From the NCBI GenBank assembly GCA_017305595.1, contig JAFKKL010000015.1, positions 1 through 36,340 of the forward strand: a DNA stretch of 36,340 bases. Reading direction: 5' to 3'. Numbering within the stretch: the first letter of the stretch is position 1; the number at the start of each line of letters is the position of its first letter. Positions 15,981 to 25,931 of the stretch are shown in pieces. The stretch is from Hyphomicrobiales bacterium. GTDB lineage: Bacteria > Pseudomonadota > Alphaproteobacteria > Rhizobiales > Xanthobacteraceae. The notes below the pieces were generated by a model. The model worked only from the letters and a program-made list of their open reading frames with translations, ran no database searches and was not told where the DNA came from. The position numbers and the translations under genes were made by a program.

Positions 15981-18710
15981 ATGCTCCAGTCCACTGCCCC
16001 CCGCACCACCGACCCTGCCGCGCCGCCTGAACCGGCCGCGCGTGTCACGCCGATGATGGAACAGTACCTTGAGATCAAGGCGGCCAATCCGGGGCTGTTG
16101 CTGTTCTATCGGATGGGCGATTTCTACGAACTGTTCTTCGAGGATGCCGAGGTGGCCTCCCGCGCGCTCGGCATCACGCTGACCAAGCGTGGCAAGCATC
16201 AGGGCGAGGACATCCCGATGTGCGGCGTGCCGGTGGAGCGCGCCGACGATTATCTGCATCGTCTGATCGAGAAGGGCCACCGCGTCGCGGTGTGCGAACA
16301 GACCGAAGACCCCGCCGCCGCCCGCAAGCGCGGCAACAAGAGCGTGGTGAAGCGCGACGTGGTGCGGCTGGTGACGCCGGGCACGCTGACCGAGGACAAT
16401 CTGCTCGACGCCCGCGCCAACAACTATCTGCTGGCACTGGCGCGCGCCCGCGCCTCGTCCTCGGGCGAGGACCGGATCGGGCTTGCCTGGATCGACATCT
16501 CGACGTCGGAATTCATGGTCACCGAAGTCGGCACCGGCGAACTCGGCGCGACACTGGCGCGGATCAATCCGAACGAGGTGATCGTCACCGACGCGCTCTA
16601 CGGCGACGCAGTGCTCGGCCCGCTGCTGCGCGAACTGCCCGCCGTGACGCCACTGACGCGCGACGTGTTCGACTCGGCCACCGCCGAACGGCGGCTGTGC
16701 GACTACTTCGCGGTGGCGACGATGGATGGCCTCAGCGCGATGTCGCGGCTGGAAGCGACTGCCGCGGCCGCCGCCGTCACCTATGTCGACCGCACCCAAG
16801 TCGGCAAGCGGGTGCCGCTGTCGCCACCGGCGCGCGAGATCACCGGCGCCACCATGGCGATCGATCCCGCCACCCGCGCCAATCTCGAACTGACGCGTAC
16901 GCTCGGCGGCGAACGGCGCGGCTCGCTGCTCGATGCCATCGACCTGACCGTCACCGCCGCCGGATCGCGGCTGTTGGCGCAGCGCCTCGCCGCACCTCTG
17001 ACTGACACCGCCGCCATCGGCCATCGCCTCGATGCCGTCAGCGCCTTCGTCGAAGACATCGCGGCACGTGACGATCTGCGCGCCATCCTGCGCGCCGCGC
17101 CGGACATGTCGCGCGCGCTGGCGCGGCTGTCGGTGGGGCGCGGCGGCCCGCGCGATCTCGCTGGCCTACGCGACGGCATTTTCGCCGCCGATCAGGCGTT
17201 GCAACGGTTACAGCAGTTCAACGACATGCCGCGCGACCTGCAAAGCGTCGCCGCGGCGCTGCAACGCCCGTCGCGCGACCTCGCCCACGAATTCGCGCGC
17301 GCCCTCGACGAGCAATTGCCGCTGTTGAAGCGCGACGGCGGCTTCGTCCGCACTGGCTATGCCGCCGCGCTCGATGAGACTCGCAAATTGCGCGACGACT
17401 CCCGACGCGTGGTGGCGGAGATGCAAGCGCGCTATGCCGACGATACCGGGGTCAAGGCGCTGAAAATCCGGCACAATAACGTGCTCGGCTATTTCGTCGA
17501 GGTCACCGCACAGCACGGCGACAAGCTGATGTCGCCGCCGCTCAACGCCACTTTCATCCACCGCCAGACCCTGGCGGGACAGGTGCGTTTCACCACGTCC
17601 GAGCTCGGCGAGATCGAAGCCAAGATCGCCAACGCCGGCGACCGCGCGCTTGGGCTCGAACTCGACATCTTCGAGCAACTTTGCGCCATGGCAATCGAAG
17701 CCGGGGATGATCTACGCGCCGCCGCTCACGCCTTCGCCGTGCTCGATGTCGCCACCGCGCTTTCGAAACTCGCCATCGATGAAAATTATGTGCGGCCCGA
17801 AGTAGACGCTTCGCTCGGCTTCGCCATCGAGGGCGGCCGCCATCCCGTGGTCGAACAGGCGTTGAAGCGCGACGGCCAGCCCTTTATTGCCAACGCCTGC
17901 GACCTGTCGCCGGGCCCGGCGCAAGCCTCCGGGCAGATCTGGCTGATTACCGGCCCCAACATGGCCGGTAAATCCACCTTCCTGCGGCAGAACGCGCTGA
18001 TTGCGCTGCTGGCGCAGACCGGCAGCTACGTGCCCGCGTCACGCGCGAGGATCGGCGTTGTCGACCGGCTGTTCTCGCGCGTCGGTGCCGCCGACGATCT
18101 CGCGCGCGGCCGCTCGACCTTCATGGTGGAGATGGTGGAAACCGCCGCCATCCTCAATCAGGCCGGGGAGCGCGCGCTCGTCATCCTCGATGAGATCGGC
18201 CGCGGCACCGCGACTTTTGATGGCCTCTCGATTGCATGGGCGGCCATCGAACATCTGCACGAACAGAACAAGTGCCGCACGCTGTTCGCGACGCATTATC
18301 ACGAGCTCACCGCGCTGTCGGCACGGCTGCCACGTCTGTTCAACGCCACCGTGCGCGTCAAGGAATGGCACGGCGACGTGGTGTTCCTGCATGAAGTGCT
18401 GCCGGGCTCGGCGGATCGCTCCTACGGCATTCAGGTGGCAAAACTCGCCGGCCTGCCGCCGGGCGTGATTACGCGGGCCAAAGCGGTGCTGGCGAAGCTC
18501 GAAGCCAACGACCGTGGACAAACCACGCGCGCGTTGACCGACGACCTGCCGCTGTTCGCCGTGCCCTCGCGCTCGGCAACGGAGTCGCAACCGCCGAGCG
18601 AAGCCGAGCAATTGATCGCGACGCTCACCGCGCTGCATCCCGACGAGATGTCGCCGCGCGAAGCGCTCGACGCGCTCTATGCTTTGAAGGCAAAGCTGCC
18701 GAAGGACTGA
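15981..18710 (+). CDS. mutS: DNA mismatch repair protein MutS
   Basis: This 909-residue mismatch sensor and ATPase keeps the full five-domain plan. The mismatch-reading motif [11 protein letters not shown] has Phe48 and Glu50, followed by the connector, the lever and clamp (about 290-590), and the ATPase. Walker A is GPNMAGKST (about 658-666), Walker B is [16 protein letters not shown] with Asp737-Glu738, and the H-loop region is [11 protein letters not shown]. The C-terminal dimerisation tail continues to KLPKD. The length is at the long end for MutS1 because of a 20-residue Ala/Pro-rich start. The ATG at 15981 was kept, but an internal start cannot be excluded. The gene is divergent from pcaF. 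Its stop directly abuts the stop of the next convergent gene. Confidence 0.97.
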   Translation: MLQSTAPRTTDPAAPPEPAARVTPMMEQYLEIKAANPGLLLFYRMGDFYELFFEDAEVASRALGITLTKRGKHQGEDIPMCGVPVERADDYLHRLIEKGHRVAVCEQTEDPAAARKRGNKSVVKRDVVRLVTPGTLTEDNLLDARANNYLLALARARASSSGEDRIGLAWIDISTSEFMVTEVGTGELGATLARINPNEVIVTDALYGDAVLGPLLRELPAVTPLTRDVFDSATAERRLCDYFAVATMDGLSAMSRLEATAAAAAVTYVDRTQVGKRVPLSPPAREITGATMAIDPATRANLELTRTLGGERRGSLLDAIDLTVTAAGSRLLAQRLAAPLTDTAAIGHRLDAVSAFVEDIAARDDLRAILRAAPDMSRALARLSVGRGGPRDLAGLRDGIFAADQALQRLQQFNDMPRDLQSVAAALQRPSRDLAHEFARALDEQLPLLKRDGGFVRTGYAAALDETRKLRDDSRRVVAEMQARYADDTGVKALKIRHNNVLGYFVEVTAQHGDKLMSPPLNATFIHRQTLAGQVRFTTSELGEIEAKIANAGDRALGLELDIFEQLCAMAIEAGDDLRAAAHAFAVLDVATALSKLAIDENYVRPEVDASLGFAIEGGRHPVVEQALKRDGQPFIANACDLSPGPAQASGQIWLITGPNMAGKSTFLRQNALIALLAQTGSYVPASRARIGVVDRLFSRVGAADDLARGRSTFMVEMVETAAILNQAGERALVILDEIGRGTATFDGLSIAWAAIEHLHEQNKCRTLFATHYHELTALSARLPRLFNATVRVKEWHGDVVFLHEVLPGSADRSYGIQVAKLAGLPPGVITRAKAVLAKLEANDRGQTTRALTDDLPLFAVPSRSATESQPPSEAEQLIATLTALHPDEMSPREALDALYALKAKLPKD

Positions 18711-19511
18711 CTAGTGCGCCGCAACTCGACGGCTGAAGGCCCACAGGCCGATGTTCCAGCCCACGCAGACGACTAGTCCAAGGCTCAGGCCCACCGCCGA
18801 TCCGAGATACAGCGCACCGAGATGAAGCGTTGTCAGCCCGAGGCCAAATCCGACCATTCCCCACAGACCATTGGCAAGCACCGCGCCGGTGGCGCGGCCA
18901 CCGATGCGCGGATGCAGGATCAGCATCAGGCTCGATGAGACGACGGGAAACACCGCCAGAATTCCGGTGATCGCCGGGCCGACACGGCTCGATAGCGCCA
19001 CGACCGTCGCGACCATCAATGCCACCAGCAGCGCGCGCAATGGAATGTCGTACCAGCGCCGCCGGATCGGTGGCATCACTACCTTGCGATAGCGTTGCGC
19101 CAGCGGCAGGCAGATCGCACAGACCAGCGCATTGACGGCGAGTGCGCCACCCAGCGACCAGTTCATACTGTGCGCAAGCAATACCAATGCCAGCCAGGCC
19201 AATATCGCCGTACCGAAGCTGGCCACGGCGCTGTGCCGCTGCGCCATCATCGCGTAGATCATGCCGAAAGCCATGATGACGGCATTGATCGGCAGCGCGG
19301 CAAGCGCGCTGGCGGCGATGAAAGCATTGTCATGGTCGAGCGCAAGAAAGACATAGACCGGACCGGTGAAAACCGGCAGCGTCGCCACCAGCGCACCGAT
19401 CAACGGCCCCGAACGCTCAGTGATGATTGATGCCGTCACCACGAACGCGGCGGTCACCGCCATCCGCAGCAACAGCGTCAGGGCAAATGCGAGGTCGGGA
19501 GAGATCGACAT
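18711..19511 (-). CDS. Hypothetical internally duplicated membrane protein
   Basis: This 266-residue protein has about eight hydrophobic segments. Two halves look related: ALVATLPVFTGPVYVFLAL (about residues 38-56) resembles GILAVFPVVSSSLMLILHP (about 185-203), each followed by a small-residue-rich segment. That arrangement suggests a duplicated transporter fold, but I do not recognise a named family. Its stop codon begins at the base after the mutS stop, so the two genes converge with no gap and no visible terminator. The start is the ATG at 19509-19511, with GAGG just upstream. A perfect hairpin stands directly ahead of that ribosome-binding site. The gene lies 87 bases downstream of the OsmC gene on the same strand and may be cotranscribed. 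The function is unknown. Confidence 0.75.
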   Translation of the reverse strand: MSISPDLAFALTLLLRMAVTAAFVVTASIITERSGPLIGALVATLPVFTGPVYVFLALDHDNAFIAASALAALPINAVIMAFGMIYAMMAQRHSAVASFGTAILAWLALVLLAHSMNWSLGGALAVNALVCAICLPLAQRYRKVVMPPIRRRWYDIPLRALLVALMVATVVALSSRVGPAITGILAVFPVVSSSLMLILHPRIGGRATGAVLANGLWGMVGFGLGLTTLHLGALYLGSAVGLSLGLVVCVGWNIGLWAFSRRVAAH

Positions 19512-19520
19512 GGACGCCTC

Positions 19521-19543
19521 ATGCCCGGCTTTGCGCCGGGCAT
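19521..19543. repeat. Short GC-rich hairpin repeat
   Basis: ATGCCCGGC (19521-19529) and GCCGGGCAT (19535-19543) pair perfectly around TTTGC. The same GCCCGG/CCGGGC arms form the second hairpin of the repeat at 3665-3742, so this may be a half-unit of that family. It lies 10 bases upstream of the start codon of the 18711-19511 membrane gene. Confidence 0.6.
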
Positions 19544-19598
19544 CTACGCCCTAAATTGCATTGATGGAATGCGCGAAGTCGGCGAAGGGCCGCGTCGA

Positions 19599-20108
19599 TC
19601 AGACGCGGTGCATCTCAACCGACATCTTCGGCCCGTTCTTGATGGTCTGATAGACCACGCAATAGCGCTCCGTCAGCTTCAGCAGCAGGTCGAGCTTGTC
19701 CTGCGGTGCGTCGGTATCGACATCGAAGCGCAGCCGGATTTCGGCGAAACCCACCGGCGCTTCCTTGTCGACCCCGAGCGTGCCGCGAAAATCGAGATCG
19801 CCCTCGGCGGACACATGCCCCGCCTTCAACGGCACCTCGAGCGCGGTCGCGACCGACTTGAGCGTCACGCCGGCACAGGCCACCAGCGCTTCCAGCAGCA
19901 TGTCGCCCGAACATAGTTCCAGCCCCGATCCGCCGGTCGCCGGATGCAGACCCGCCATCGCGATCGCACGCCCGGTCTCGAGCTTGCAGGCAATGCCTTC
20001 GCTATCGGTAGAGCCCTTCGCCTTCAGCGTGATCAATCCCGACGTCGGATCGTTCCTGTAGCGCTCCTTGATCGGCGCCTGCATCGCGCGAAGTTCGGTC
20101 GCGTCCAT
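19599..20108 (-). CDS. OsmC-family protein
   Basis: This 169-residue thiol-based organic hydroperoxide reductase-type protein belongs to the OsmC/Ohr superfamily and is probably cytosolic. The family helix with the peroxidatic cysteine is seen as DMLLEALVACAGVTLKSVA (Cys78), and a likely resolving Cys150 sits in KLTERYCVVYQTI. The central strand EGDLDFRGTLGVDKEAPVGF and the following RLRFDVDT also match. It is longer than OsmC itself by an N-terminal helix. The start is the ATG at 20106-20108 behind AGGAGAAGG. It lies 74 bases downstream of ssuB on the same strand, so it may be the last gene of the ssu transcript. A peroxidase role tied to sulfur starvation is only an inference. Confidence 0.88.
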   Translation of the reverse strand: MDATELRAMQAPIKERYRNDPTSGLITLKAKGSTDSEGIACKLETGRAIAMAGLHPATGGSGLELCSGDMLLEALVACAGVTLKSVATALEVPLKAGHVSAEGDLDFRGTLGVDKEAPVGFAEIRLRFDVDTDAPQDKLDLLLKLTERYCVVYQTIKNGPKMSVEMHRV

Positions 20109-20182
20109 GACTGGTCCTTCTCCTGAATATGTCGATCGGTTGCCGCGATCTTATAACGAATTCACGTTCGCTGGATACCGCA

Positions 20183-20968
20183 TCACCACCACATCGCCTC
20201 GCCGGTCAGAGCCTGGTCCTGGCGATCCGGCACGGCACGATCCAGCGACTGGTCGAGCGCGGTCAGTACCCGCCGCTTCAGGTCCTCGAACAGCGCCGAG
20301 GCCCGGTCGCGCGGGCGCGACAGGAATACTGGAATCTCCTCGAACAGACGCCCCGGCCGCGGCCGCATCACCACGATACGATCGGCCAGCACCACCGCCT
20401 CGTCAACGTCGTGGGTGACAAGGATCAGCGTCGGGCGCGAATCCGCCCAGAGGTCGAGCAGATGGTCCTGCAAGTCGCGGCGGGTGAAGGCGTCGAGCGC
20501 GGAGAACGGCTCGTCCAGCAGCAGCACTTCCGGTCGCGGCACCAGCGCGCGCGCGATCGCGACACGCTGCGCCTGACCACCCGAGAGTTCGCGCGGCCAC
20601 ACCCCGGCCTTATCGGCGAGGCCGACGCGGCTCAACGCCTGCGTGACGCGCGCGGTGCGCTCCTGTTTCGACAGGCCGTCGAGACCGAACGCGACGTTGT
20701 CGGCGACGCTCAGCCACGGCAGCAGGCGCGGCTCCTGAAAGATGATGCCGATCTTTGGATGCGGCGCGGTGATGACGTCGCCGTCGAGTGTGATCGTACC
20801 ACGGCTGGCACGGTCGAGCCCAGCGATGGCGCGCAACAGGGTCGACTTGCCGCAACCGGAGCCGCCGATCACCGCGACGATCTCGCCGGGCTTGATCGTC
20901 GCCGAGAACCGCTCGAGCGCGTTGACGCCGTTGGGATAGGTCTTACCAACCTGATCGAGCCGCAGCAT
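20183..20968 (-). CDS. ssuB: ABC transporter ATP-binding protein, sulfonate/nitrate type
   Basis: This 261-residue cytosolic ATPase drives the importer encoded upstream. Walker A is GGSGCGKST at residues 35-43, and the Q-loop is IIFQEPRLLPWLSV, typical of the SsuB/TauB/NrtD group. The signature LSGGQAQRVAIARAL is followed by Walker B VLLLDEPFSALD and the H-loop LVTHDVDEAVVLADR. The start is the ATG at 20966-20968, overlapping the ssuC stop by one base (TGATG). Much longer upstream open sequence in this frame only shadows ssuC. Gene order is ssuA-ssuC-ssuB. The substrate could be aliphatic sulfonates or taurine, and sequence of this subunit does not decide. Confidence 0.92.
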   Translation of the reverse strand: MLRLDQVGKTYPNGVNALERFSATIKPGEIVAVIGGSGCGKSTLLRAIAGLDRASRGTITLDGDVITAPHPKIGIIFQEPRLLPWLSVADNVAFGLDGLSKQERTARVTQALSRVGLADKAGVWPRELSGGQAQRVAIARALVPRPEVLLLDEPFSALDAFTRRDLQDHLLDLWADSRPTLILVTHDVDEAVVLADRIVVMRPRPGRLFEEIPVFLSRPRDRASALFEDLKRRVLTALDQSLDRAVPDRQDQALTGEAMWW

Positions 20969-21816
20969 CACGCCTCTCCTGCCTGCTGGCCGTAGGCATC
21001 CTGCCAGCGCAACAGCGGCACGGTTGCGACTTCGATCAGCCAATCGGTGGTCTTGCCGATCACCGCGAAGGCGACGATGGCGGCGACGATCTGCGCCGGC
21101 TTGCCGAGCTGCTGGCCATCCATCAGCAGATAGCCGAGCCCTTCGGACGCGCCGAGCAGTTCGGCCGCGACCACGAACATCCAGCCGAGCCCGAGGCCGG
21201 AGCGCAACGACACGATGTAGCTCGGCAGCACGGCGGGCAACAGGATACGCCGCACCAGCGCCGGGCCTGAGAGGCGGAACGCGCGGCCGACCTCGACGAT
21301 CTTGCGATCGACGCTCAGGATCGCGCCCATCACGCCGAGATAGACCGGGAAGAATACGCCAACCGCGATCAGCGCTACCTTCGACGCCTCGAAGATGCCG
21401 AACCAGAGAATGAACAGCGGCACCCATGCGATCGACGGGATCGCGCGTAGCGCCTGCAAGGTCGGATCGAGCACATGGCGCGACAGCGACGAATAGCCGG
21501 CGATGGCGCCGACTAATGTCCCGGCAACCACGCCGAGCGCGAAGCCGGCGGCGACGCGCAGCACAGTTGCCCGTGTATGGGTCCAGAGTTCGCCGGTGCG
21601 CGCCAGTTCCCACAAGGTCGCGAAGATCACGGACGGCGGCGGCACCAGTCGGCCGTCCGACCAGCCGAGATGGACCGCGAGTTCCCATGCTGCTCCGAGC
21701 CCGACCGGCAATGCAAGACCGAGCAACAGGGACCGCAGATGTCGCGCGCGGTTGCGACGCTGCGACGGCAGATCGGTCGTGGGAGCTCGAGCCAGGGTCA
21801 TTTCAACGGCTGTCAT
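20968..21816 (-). CDS. ssuC: ABC transporter permease, sulfonate/nitrate type
   Basis: This 282-residue inner-membrane channel subunit of the importer has six predicted membrane segments. After a charged N-terminus, the first segment is SLLLGLALPVGLGAAWELAV. The periplasmic segment SDGRLVPPPSVIFATLWEL and the IPSIAWVPLFILWFGIFEASKVALI stretch are characteristic of SsuC/TauC permeases. The EAA-loop region, which contacts the ATPase, falls near RAFRLSGPALVRRILLPAVLPSYI. The gene overlaps ssuB by one base. It starts about 92 bases after the ssuA stop, all on one strand. The start is the ATG at 21814-21816. Confidence 0.92.
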   Translation of the reverse strand: MTAVEMTLARAPTTDLPSQRRNRARHLRSLLLGLALPVGLGAAWELAVHLGWSDGRLVPPPSVIFATLWELARTGELWTHTRATVLRVAAGFALGVVAGTLVGAIAGYSSLSRHVLDPTLQALRAIPSIAWVPLFILWFGIFEASKVALIAVGVFFPVYLGVMGAILSVDRKIVEVGRAFRLSGPALVRRILLPAVLPSYIVSLRSGLGLGWMFVVAAELLGASEGLGYLLMDGQQLGKPAQIVAAIVAFAVIGKTTDWLIEVATVPLLRWQDAYGQQAGEA

Positions 21817-21908
21817 GGCATGCTCGATAGGGAAATGAAACCGGACGCGCCCGGCAAATCCGCGCGCGTCCGTCGATCTTCATCAGAATTCCGCGCGCTC
21901 GCGCGAGA

Positions 21909-22880
21909 TCAGTTCGTCAGCGGCACGCTGTCGTCGATCAGCGCATCCAGCGTCGCCTTGACATCAATATTTGCGGCGATCACGCCGGCCTGCTGCAAGG
22001 CCAGACCAGCGGCGAGAATCGAAGATCGCTGCGGCGCGCCGATCTTCGAATGCGTGATGTCGGTGCGTTCCTTGAGTTGCTTGTCGACCACCACCTCCGG
22101 CAGCTTGGTGACGGAGATGAAGGTCTTCTTCATCTCGTCGTAGTTGGCGAGCGAGAACTTGCGCGCTTCCTCGTAAACCTTGAGCACGCGCTGAACCAGA
22201 TCGGGATGATCCTTCAGGAACTGCTCGCGCACGTTGAGGATACCCCAGGTGTTGGCGTCCTTGTTGCGATAGAACAGCCGCGCGCCGTCCTCGACTTCGG
22301 CCGCCGCCATCATCGGGTCGAGCCCGGCCCAGGCCTGCACGTCGCCACGCTTCAATGCGGTGGCGCCATCCGGATGCTGCAGCAATACCGGCTTGATGTC
22401 TTTCTCGGACAGGCCGACGCTTTGCAGTGCGCGCACCAGGAAGATGTGCGGATCGGTGCCGCGCGTCACCGCGACGCGCTGGCCCTTAAGGTCCTCGATC
22501 TTGGTGATCTTGGAATCCTTCGACGTCACCAGCGCAGTCCATTCCGGCTGCGAGTAAACGTAGATCGACTTGATCGGGTTGCCGTTGATCTTGGCGACCA
22601 GCGCCGCGGAGCCCGCGGTCGAGCCGAAATCGATCGAACCGGCGTTGAGGAATTCCAGCGCCTTGTTGGAGCCGGCCGACTGCACCCAGCGAATCTTGAT
22701 GCCGTCCTTCTCGAACTCTTTCTCGAGCAGGCCCTTATCCTTCATCACCATCGAGACGGGATTGTAGGTTGCCCAGTCGATGCGGATCTCCTTCACCGGA
22801 TTGGCAGCCAACGCCGCGCCGGGAACGAGCAGCGAAACCGCCAGTGCCGCGGTGAGGCCGCGTCGCGAAATCTTGAACAT
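21909..22880 (-). CDS. ssuA: Aliphatic sulfonate-type ABC substrate-binding protein
   Basis: This 323-residue periplasmic receptor feeds SsuC/SsuB. It has a clear Sec signal peptide (MFKISRRGLTAALAVSLLVPG, cleavage likely after AALA near residue 25). The mature protein has the NMT1/SsuA-type fold: IRIDWATYNPVSMVMKDKG, then SAGSNKALEFLNAGSIDFG, a ligand-site segment typical of the sulfonate/taurine/nitrate family. Sulfonate is the most likely ligand but not proven. No ssuD or ssuE monooxygenase genes are found in the window, so released sulfonate must be handled elsewhere. The start is the ATG at 22878-22880. It is divergent from glnD across 250 bases with no recognised regulator site. Confidence 0.9.
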   Translation of the reverse strand: MFKISRRGLTAALAVSLLVPGAALAANPVKEIRIDWATYNPVSMVMKDKGLLEKEFEKDGIKIRWVQSAGSNKALEFLNAGSIDFGSTAGSAALVAKINGNPIKSIYVYSQPEWTALVTSKDSKITKIEDLKGQRVAVTRGTDPHIFLVRALQSVGLSEKDIKPVLLQHPDGATALKRGDVQAWAGLDPMMAAAEVEDGARLFYRNKDANTWGILNVREQFLKDHPDLVQRVLKVYEEARKFSLANYDEMKKTFISVTKLPEVVVDKQLKERTDITHSKIGAPQRSSILAAGLALQQAGVIAANIDVKATLDALIDDSVPLTN

Positions 22881-23130
22881 GATCGTCTTTCTCCATTGCC
22901 GGGCGGCAAATCAGGTGATGTCCTGGAGGAGTGCCCGCCCGTGCCCCTTGCCCATATAAAGCCTATGTATTCCAGTCACTTGTACGGTAAGATGATCGAG
23001 AAAATCCGCCCAAAGACCCGTCCGGTGCGAGAATGAACCGCCTGCGAAAGCCTCGAAAACGAGGATGTTCTGTCCCCGAGCGCTGGTCTAATGAATCGAT
23101 GACAGCGCACGCACCGTTCGATATCCGAAT

Positions 23131-25914
23131 ATGATGGATCACGCCGCAGCACCGACGCCCGTTCCCGAGACCATCTTCGATACCGCGCGGATCACGGCGG
23201 AGGTCGGCGCGTTGGCTGACCGCCAGGCCGGCAACAACGATGCCTTTCGTTCGGCGCTATCGCATCTGCTCAAGGCTGAACTGCTCAAGGCGCGCGAGGC
23301 CGCGCAAGCCGCACTACTGAAAGACCGCCACGGCCGCCACTGCGCCGAACGGCTCTGCTTCGTGCAGGACGAGATCATCCGCATCCTGTTCGACGCCGCC
23401 ACGCATTACCTCTATCGTTCGCCGATTCCGTCGGGTGCCGAGCGCATGGCGGTGATCGCCACCGGCGGCTACGGCCGCGGACTGATGGCGCCGGAATCCG
23501 ACATCGATCTCTTGTTCATCCTGCCCTACAAGCAGACCGCATGGGGCGAGCAGGTCGCGGAGGCAATTCTCTATTGCCTGTGGGACATGGGGTTGAAGGT
23601 CGGCCACGCGACGCGTTCGGTCGATGAGTCGATCCGCCAGGCGCGCGGCGACATGACCATCCGCACTGCCATTCTCGAAACCCGTTATCTCACCGGCGAT
23701 CGCGGGCTGTACGACGAACTGGTGGAGCGCTTCGACAAGGACGTGGTGCAGGGCACCGCGTCGGAATTCGTCACCGCCAAGCTCGCCGAACGCGAGGAAC
23801 GCCATCGCCGTGCCGGGCAATCGCGTTATCTGGTGGAACCCAACGTCAAGGACGGCAAAGGCGGCCTGCGCGATCTGCACACGCTGTTCTGGATTGCCAA
23901 ATACGTCTACCGCGTGCGCGACACCGACGAGTTGCTGGAACGCGGCGTGTTCGACGCGCACGAATTCCGCACCTTCCGCCGCTGCGCAGACCTGTTGTGG
24001 TCGGTGCGCTGCCATCTGCACTTCATCACCGGGCGTCCGGAAGAACGGCTATCGTTTGATCTGCAACGCGAGATCGCCCAGCGGCTCGGCTACACCTCGC
24101 ATCCGGGCATGCAGGACGTCGAACGCTTCATGAAGCACTACTTCCTGGTGGCGAAGGATGTCGGCGATCTCACCGCGATCCTGTGCGCCAAGCTGGAGGA
24201 CCAGCAGGCCAAGCCGGCCCCGGTGCTGAGCCGGGTAATGGCGCGGCTGCGCCCCAGCACCAAGCGGCGGCGGGTGCCGGAAAGCGACGACTTCATCATC
24301 GACAACAACCGCATCTCGCTGGCGACGCCGGATGTGTTCCGGCGCGATCCGGTCAACCTGATCCGTATTTTCCGCCTCGCGCAGAAGAACAACCTCGCAT
24401 TCCATCCAGACGCGATGCGTGCTGTGACGCGGTCGCTGCAACTGATCAACACACAGGTCCGCGAGGACCCCGAAGCCAATCGGCTGTTCATCGAAATCCT
24501 CACCTCGGACGACGCCGAGATCGTGCTGCGGCGAATGAACGAGACCCGCGTGCTGGGCCACTTCATCCGCGCCTTCGGCAAGATCGTCGCGATGATGCAA
24601 TTCAACATGTATCATCACTACACTGTCGATGAGCACCTGTTGCGCTGCGTCGGTTTCCTTCAGGACATCGAGCGCGGCGGCAACGAAGAGTTCGCGCTCG
24701 CCTCTGACTTAATGCGCAAGATCCGCCCCGAGCATCGTGTTGTCATCTATGTCACGGTGCTGCTGCACGACATCGCCAAGGGGCGGCCGGAGGATCACTC
24801 GATCGCCGGCGCCAAAGTGGCGCGGCGGCTATGTCCGCGGCTCGGCCTCAATGCCGCCGACACCGCGCTGGTGGCGTGGCTGATCGAGCAACACCTGACG
24901 ATGTCCGGCGTCGCGCAATCGCGCGATCTGTCCGACCGCAAGACCATCGAGAATTTCGCTGCCGTGGTGCAGTCGGTCGAGCACATGAAGCTGCTCACCA
25001 TTCTCACCACCGCCGATATTCGCGGCGTCGGGCCGGGCGTGTGGAACGGCTGGAAGGCGCAACTGCTGCGCACGCTTTACTACGAAACCGAACCGGTGCT
25101 GACCGGCGGCTTCTCCGAGGTCAACCGCAGCCAACGCATCGAGGCGGCGCAAGCCGAATTCCGCGCCGCATTCAAGGAGTGGCCGGAAGCGGATCTGAAT
25201 GCCTACATCGCGCGGCACTATCCGGCCTACTGGCTCAAGGTCGATCTGCCGCGCAAGATTCGCCACGCTCGCTTCCTGCATTCAGCTGAGGAAGGCAAAC
25301 ACAAGCTGGCAATCAATGTCGGCTTCGACGAGGCGCGCGGCGTCACCGAACTGACCATCCTCGCGCCGGACCATCCGTGGCTCTTGTCGATCATCGCCGG
25401 CGCCTGCGCCTCGGCCGGTGCCAATATCGTCGACGCGCAGATCTACACCACCACCGACGGGCTCGCGCTCGACACCATAGCGATCTCGCGCGAATACGAT
25501 CGCGATGAGGACGAAGGCCGGCGCGCCACCCGCATTGGCGATATGATCGAGCAGGTTCTAGACGGCAAATTGCGGCTACCGGAAGTGGTGGCGCACCGCG
25601 TCGCCAGCCGTACCAAGCTGCGCCCGTTTGTCGTCGAGCCGGAGGTCATCATCAACAATCAGTGGTCGGACCGTCACACCGTGATCGAGGTGTCCGGTCT
25701 CGACCGTCCGGGCCTGTTGTATCAATTGACCACCGCGATCTCGAAACTGAACCTGAACATCGCCTCAGCCCACGTCTCGACCTTTGGCGAACGCGCCCGC
25801 GACGTGTTCTACGTTACCGACCTATTGGGCGCGCAGATCACCGCGCCGACGCGGCAGGCTGCGATCAAGCGCGCGCTGGTGCATCTGTTGACCAATGATA
25901 CTGTGGCTGCGTGA
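23131..25914 (+). CDS. glnD: [Protein-PII] uridylyltransferase / uridylyl-removing enzyme
   Basis: This 927-residue cytosolic nitrogen sensor modifies PII proteins (GlnB/GlnK) according to glutamine level. The domain order is complete. The nucleotidyltransferase carries GGYGRGLMAPESDIDLLF (Gly112 onward, with the catalytic pair Asp124-Asp126). A linker follows, then an HD hydrolase domain with HDIAKG (His546-Asp547), and two ACT glutamine-sensing domains near residues 739-815 and 851-920, each with a hydrophobic-Asp-x-Pro-x-Leu phrase (LAPDHPWLL and GLDRPGLL). The length matches alphaproteobacterial GlnD. The start MMDHAAAPTPVPE allows ATG at 23131 or 23134. It lies alone, divergent from ssuA and convergent with ogt, with 17 bases between stop codons. 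Confidence 0.97.
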   Translation: MMDHAAAPTPVPETIFDTARITAEVGALADRQAGNNDAFRSALSHLLKAELLKAREAAQAALLKDRHGRHCAERLCFVQDEIIRILFDAATHYLYRSPIPSGAERMAVIATGGYGRGLMAPESDIDLLFILPYKQTAWGEQVAEAILYCLWDMGLKVGHATRSVDESIRQARGDMTIRTAILETRYLTGDRGLYDELVERFDKDVVQGTASEFVTAKLAEREERHRRAGQSRYLVEPNVKDGKGGLRDLHTLFWIAKYVYRVRDTDELLERGVFDAHEFRTFRRCADLLWSVRCHLHFITGRPEERLSFDLQREIAQRLGYTSHPGMQDVERFMKHYFLVAKDVGDLTAILCAKLEDQQAKPAPVLSRVMARLRPSTKRRRVPESDDFIIDNNRISLATPDVFRRDPVNLIRIFRLAQKNNLAFHPDAMRAVTRSLQLINTQVREDPEANRLFIEILTSDDAEIVLRRMNETRVLGHFIRAFGKIVAMMQFNMYHHYTVDEHLLRCVGFLQDIERGGNEEFALASDLMRKIRPEHRVVIYVTVLLHDIAKGRPEDHSIAGAKVARRLCPRLGLNAADTALVAWLIEQHLTMSGVAQSRDLSDRKTIENFAAVVQSVEHMKLLTILTTADIRGVGPGVWNGWKAQLLRTLYYETEPVLTGGFSEVNRSQRIEAAQAEFRAAFKEWPEADLNAYIARHYPAYWLKVDLPRKIRHARFLHSAEEGKHKLAINVGFDEARGVTELTILAPDHPWLLSIIAGACASAGANIVDAQIYTTTDGLALDTIAISREYDRDEDEGRRATRIGDMIEQVLDGKLRLPEVVAHRVASRTKLRPFVVEPEVIINNQWSDRHTVIEVSGLDRPGLLYQLTTAISKLNLNIASAHVSTFGERARDVFYVTDLLGAQITAPTRQAAIKRALVHLLTNDTVAA

Positions 25915-25931
25915 ACCGGCGTTACGGATCG

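Noticed and set aside
15810-17024. Open frame of 404 codons on the minus strand opposite mutS
   Set aside because: It overlaps the highly conserved MutS N-terminus, and its composition is that of an antisense shadow.
22050-23036. Open frame of 328 codons on the plus strand opposite ssuA
   Set aside because: Same reason: no motifs, an antisense pattern, and ssuA has a full signal peptide and fold.
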